A stretch of 64,000 nucleotides of DNA from Halobacillus halophilus DSM 2266 (lineage in GTDB: Bacteria > Bacillota > Bacilli > Bacillales > Halobacillaceae), in the NCBI RefSeq assembly GCF_000284515.1, contig NC_017668.1, positions 1,364,001-1,428,000 on the forward strand, written 5' to 3'. Below the pieces are notes generated by a model that saw only the letters and a list, made by a program, of their open reading frames with translations, was not told the DNA's origin and ran no database searches. Positions 61,105-64,000 of this stretch are shown here, in pieces; within the stretch, counting starts at the first letter, position 1; each line of letters starts with the position of its first letter. Made by a program: the position numbers and the translations under genes.

Positions 61105-63744
61105 TTATTTTTTCCGATACCTCAAAAACTTCACAATCTCCATCATAATCACAGCTCCAAGAGCGAGGGAAGTCGCAATCAACCAATCGGTTATACCAAA
61201 TTCGGCTGGGATGTGAAATACATCGCGAGCGAACGGTAATACGGTAATGCCGTATAGGACAAATCCAAGGGCAACCGCCCCGACCACGTATTTGTTACTA
61301 AACAACCCAATGCTGATGGCTGATTTCGTATTGGATCGTGTGGCGAATGTCTGGAGCGTTCTGGATAGAATTAAGGTGGTAAAGGCCATCGCAACGCCCA
61401 TTTCATTGGAATGGCTTAAGCCGATATAGAAGGAGCTCGTTACAGCAATCGCAATCAATGTGCCTCTTGTTAAGACGGCTTGGATCGTTTTTCTATCAAA
61501 AATTCCTTCATCAACAGGGCGTGGTTTTCGTTTCATGACGTTTGGTTCAGATTTCTCTACTCCTAACGCAATGGCAGGAAGTGAGTCGTTGACTAGGTTA
61601 ATGAATAACAGCTGCAAGGCAGTGAAAGGGTTTGGCAGGTTAAAGATTACGGCATATAAAATAGTAAGGATGGCTCCTAAATTCCCTGCAAATAAGTAGC
61701 TGATCGCCTTCTTGATGTTATCAAATACCGTACGTCCAACTTGTACGGCATTGACGATGGAGACGAAATTATCATCAGTTAAAATCATGGCAGAGGCATC
61801 TTTGGCAACGTCGGTACCACTGCCCATTGCAATCCCTATGTCTGCTTGCTTGAGAGCGGGGGCATCGTTGACACCGTCACCCGTCATCGCTGTAACAGCG
61901 TTGCGATTTTGCAGGGACCTGACAATGCGTATTTTATTTTCTGGGGATACGCGGGCATATACAGCAATCTTGTCTAACTTTTGTTCTAATTCCTCATCGG
62001 ACATGTGGTCCAGTTCTTTTCCTGTAACAGCAAGATCCTCTTTCTCCATTAAGCCGATTTCTCGTCCAATCGCTTGAGCGGTTGTTTTGTGATCGCCGGT
62101 AATCATAATGGGGCGAATACCTGCTTGTTTGGCTTGGGCAATAGAATCATAGACCTCTTCCCGTGGAGGGTCCATCATTGCCGTTAAACCGACCAATACG
62201 AAGTCCTTCTCATCGTCATGAGTAATGTCTTCTGTTCCGTCTGGTAAAGGTTTGTAACCGAGTGCTAATACCCGGAGGGCCTGCTTTGAAAAATCCTCAT
62301 TTGCTTTTCTGAAACGATCGATCATATCCTCTGTTAGAGTCTGTTCTTCTCCATCTACTAACACGTAGCTTGCGCGGTCGAACATCACATCAGGACCACC
62401 CTTCGAAAGCATCAGGGTATTTTCATCCATCTGATGAACCGTGGACATCAACTTGCGCTCAGAATCAAATGGTAATTCTGCTATACGTGGATAAAGGTCT
62501 TGTATTTGTTCATACCCCGCTGTATGCTCGTTAGCGAATTGAATGAGCGCAATCTCTGTCGGATCTCCTACTTCTTGCTTATCCTGATTGATATACGAGT
62601 CATTACAAAGGGTGCCGATTTGAACAAGCAGTTGTTCTGCTTTATCCCAATTCGCATCGTCTTCTGGTAAGCTCTCCCTTGGATGTAACGGTAAGAAGTA
62701 ATCGGTGACCGTCATTTTATTTTGCGTTAAGGTTCCGGTCTTGTCTGTACATATAATACTCGTCGAACCTAATGTCTCTACCGCAGGAAGTTTGCGGATG
62801 ATAGCATGTTGTTTTGCCATTTTATTTGTTCCAACAGAAAGGACGATCGTCACGATGGATTGGAGCGCTTCAGGAATCGCAGCAACTGCAATGGCCACTG
62901 AGAACATAAGAGCATTGATCAAGGCTGTTGTGGTATCTGTTTCGCCATCACCAAACCAAATACGGGCTGCTTGAACAGCAAAAATGAGCACACAAAGAAT
63001 GAGAATCCCGATGCCAAGCCTCTTACTAAAGACATTTAAGTTACGTTGCAATGGTGTCTCTTTTTGTTCTGCCGAAGAGAGCATGTCAGCTATTTTACCA
63101 ACCTCTGTTTCTTCGCCTGTCCCTGTGACGACAAACGTACCACGACCGTATACAACGAGGGAACTGCTAAATACCATATTACGCTGGTCACCAAGTGTTA
63201 CTTCTTCTTCAATGACTTCTGGCGATTTCTCTACCGCTTCTGACTCGCCCGTTAACATCCCTTCATTCGCTTTTAACGAGCCGCTTTCTAATACACGTCC
63301 GTCCGCAGGAACGTAATCGCCGGCTTCCAGATACACTAGATCTCCCATCACAAGCTCCCTGGCCTCTATCGTTTGCTTCACCCCATCCCGCATCACGTTT
63401 GCCTCAGGAGCTGACAAATCCCTTAAAGATTCAAGGGAGCTTTCTGCTTTCCTCGTTTGCACGACACTAATGACCGAGTTAATAAGCAATACCAGGAAAA
63501 TAATCAGCGATTCTACGATCTCACCAATGATGATTTGCACACCGGCTGCTGCCAGTAGGACGACAACCATTGGATCTTTGAACGTCTCGATAAAGAGTTT
63601 CCAGGTAGGCACTCTTTCTTTGTTTTCCAGTTCATTATAACCATCACGCTGCAGCCTTGTTTGCACTTCGTCACTGGTTAAGCCTTCCTTTGTGGAATTG
63701 GTTTCTCTTAGTATGTCTGAAGTGCTTTGTTGATAATACTCCAT
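61105..63744 (-). CDS. Cation-translocating P-type ATPase (P2, Ca2+-ATPase-like)
   Basis: This 879-aa ion pump begins MEYYQQSTSDILRETNS. It has the N-terminal cation-ATPase domain (GLTSDEVQTRLQRDGYNEL), the actuator TGES in EGMLTGESEAV, the phosphorylation site CTDKTGTLT, the hinge MTGDGVNDAPALK and ten membrane helices. In helix 4 the ion-site motif is AAIPEALQ and in helix 6 it is LVNDSLPAIAL, close to Ca2+ pumps of the PMR1/SERCA group. The exact ion is not certain. The ATG at 63744 follows AGGAGG. An upstream in-frame extension comes from a relic of another gene. Confidence 0.88.
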   Translation of the reverse strand: MEYYQQSTSDILRETNSTKEGLTSDEVQTRLQRDGYNELENKERVPTWKLFIETFKDPMVVVLLAAAGVQIIIGEIVESLIIFLVLLINSVISVVQTRKAESSLESLRDLSAPEANVMRDGVKQTIEARELVMGDLVYLEAGDYVPADGRVLESGSLKANEGMLTGESEAVEKSPEVIEEEVTLGDQRNMVFSSSLVVYGRGTFVVTGTGEETEVGKIADMLSSAEQKETPLQRNLNVFSKRLGIGILILCVLIFAVQAARIWFGDGETDTTTALINALMFSVAIAVAAIPEALQSIVTIVLSVGTNKMAKQHAIIRKLPAVETLGSTSIICTDKTGTLTQNKMTVTDYFLPLHPRESLPEDDANWDKAEQLLVQIGTLCNDSYINQDKQEVGDPTEIALIQFANEHTAGYEQIQDLYPRIAELPFDSERKLMSTVHQMDENTLMLSKGGPDVMFDRASYVLVDGEEQTLTEDMIDRFRKANEDFSKQALRVLALGYKPLPDGTEDITHDDEKDFVLVGLTAMMDPPREEVYDSIAQAKQAGIRPIMITGDHKTTAQAIGREIGLMEKEDLAVTGKELDHMSDEELEQKLDKIAVYARVSPENKIRIVRSLQNRNAVTAMTGDGVNDAPALKQADIGIAMGSGTDVAKDASAMILTDDNFVSIVNAVQVGRTVFDNIKKAISYLFAGNLGAILTILYAVIFNLPNPFTALQLLFINLVNDSLPAIALGVEKSEPNVMKRKPRPVDEGIFDRKTIQAVLTRGTLIAIAVTSSFYIGLSHSNEMGVAMAFTTLILSRTLQTFATRSNTKSAISIGLFSNKYVVGAVALGFVLYGITVLPFARDVFHIPAEFGITDWLIATSLALGAVIMMEIVKFLRYRKK

Positions 63745-64000
63745 CTCATTCCTCCTCTGCGTTCTTTTCCTATTTGCATCCTTTAAAATAATTAAAAGCT
63801 TATCAACGAGAACATGATTCAAGTCAATAACTTCCAACCGTAACGTTTCGATTTCTATGGTGTATCCCTTTTTAAAAGTGTCTCCTAATTCATTTGTAAT
63901 TAATCCGCCTCGTAGTATGAAAACCTGGATTTTCGAAACGGTCCTCTACTAATGCAAAATAACGGAGAAAGATAGGAACAGTTAATTGACCATCCACCGA
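63745..64000 (-). pseudogene. Relic of a CorC/HlyC-domain protein (C-terminal end)
   Basis: The minus strand reads SVDGQLTVPIFLRYFALVED, then, after a one-base shift, GGLITNELGDTFKKG and IETLRLEVIDLNHVLVDKLL. This follows the C-terminal CorC_HlyC domain of CNNM/hemolysin-C-type membrane proteins (a TLGG-like turn, then GD, then a strand pair ending in V-D-K-V). The shift lies near 63916. The frame then runs into the ATPase gene without a stop. The rest of the gene would lie beyond the window edge. Confidence 0.5.

Overview
The window reads as chromosomal DNA of a low-to-mid GC Gram-positive of the Bacillaceae. Supporting signs are AGGAGG-type ribosome binding sites, frequent GTG/TTG starts, cre (CcpA) sites, a SigD-type flagellin promoter with a CsrA-type hairpin, LutR-type operators, a MocR/GabR regulator and a KGG-repeat stress protein. 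Several Na+-coupled carriers (NhaC, two sodium:solute symporters) fit a halophilic or alkaliphilic relative such as Halobacillus. That placement is inference.

Layout. (1) 1-6.6 kb: a probable operon of a HisC-type aminotransferase (cut by the window edge), E1alpha/E1beta/E2 of a 2-oxoacid dehydrogenase without E3, an NhaC antiporter and a PHB-depolymerase-type hydrolase. (2) 6.8-18.2 kb: a 4-hydroxyphenylacetate (homoprotocatechuate) degradation region: split HpaG, HpaF, a frameshifted symporter with a 39-aa accessory protein, a divergent LysR regulator, then HpaE, HpaB, HpaD, HpaC, a RibF-like protein lacking the kinase motif and a DapA-family aldolase. No HpaH or classical HpaI is present. 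(3) 18.4-22.1 kb: a small protein, two tandem secreted M14 carboxypeptidases and a broken K+ channel gene. (4) 22.3-30.9 kb: GabR-type regulator, GabT, GabD, a 59-aa membrane protein, a symporter and two M20 hydrolases. The succinic semialdehyde made by both the hpa and gab pathways would be oxidised by GabD.

(5) 31-39.4 kb is a decayed accessory region of lower GC. It holds the 3' half of a tRNA-Arg, the 3' half of a tRNA-Leu, the C-terminal relic of a tyrosine integrase, an FRG-domain gene, a broken nuclease fused to a permease tail, an AbiH-type phage-defence gene, a rearranged degraded copy of the two M20 genes and a membrane protein split by a stop codon. (6) 39.4-48.5 kb: flagellin with a regulated leader, a dead membrane-protein gene, an unidentified permease, a diguanylate cyclase, malate:quinone oxidoreductase and L-lactate permease. 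The last two share LutR-type operators and cre sites. (7) 48.5-64 kb: KGG/YjzC-like stress protein, a circularly permuted ATP-grasp plus alpha-E pair, an AlaX-like editing protein, topoisomerase III, a small membrane protein, a TelA-family protein with a partner, a DUF819 membrane protein, a 53-aa membrane protein and a P-type ATPase preceded by a relic of a CorC/HlyC-type gene.

The main points of interest are the gap and replacements in the hpa pathway, the tRNA/integrase/duplication scars around the accessory region, and the compact leaders and operators of hag and mqo/lctP.
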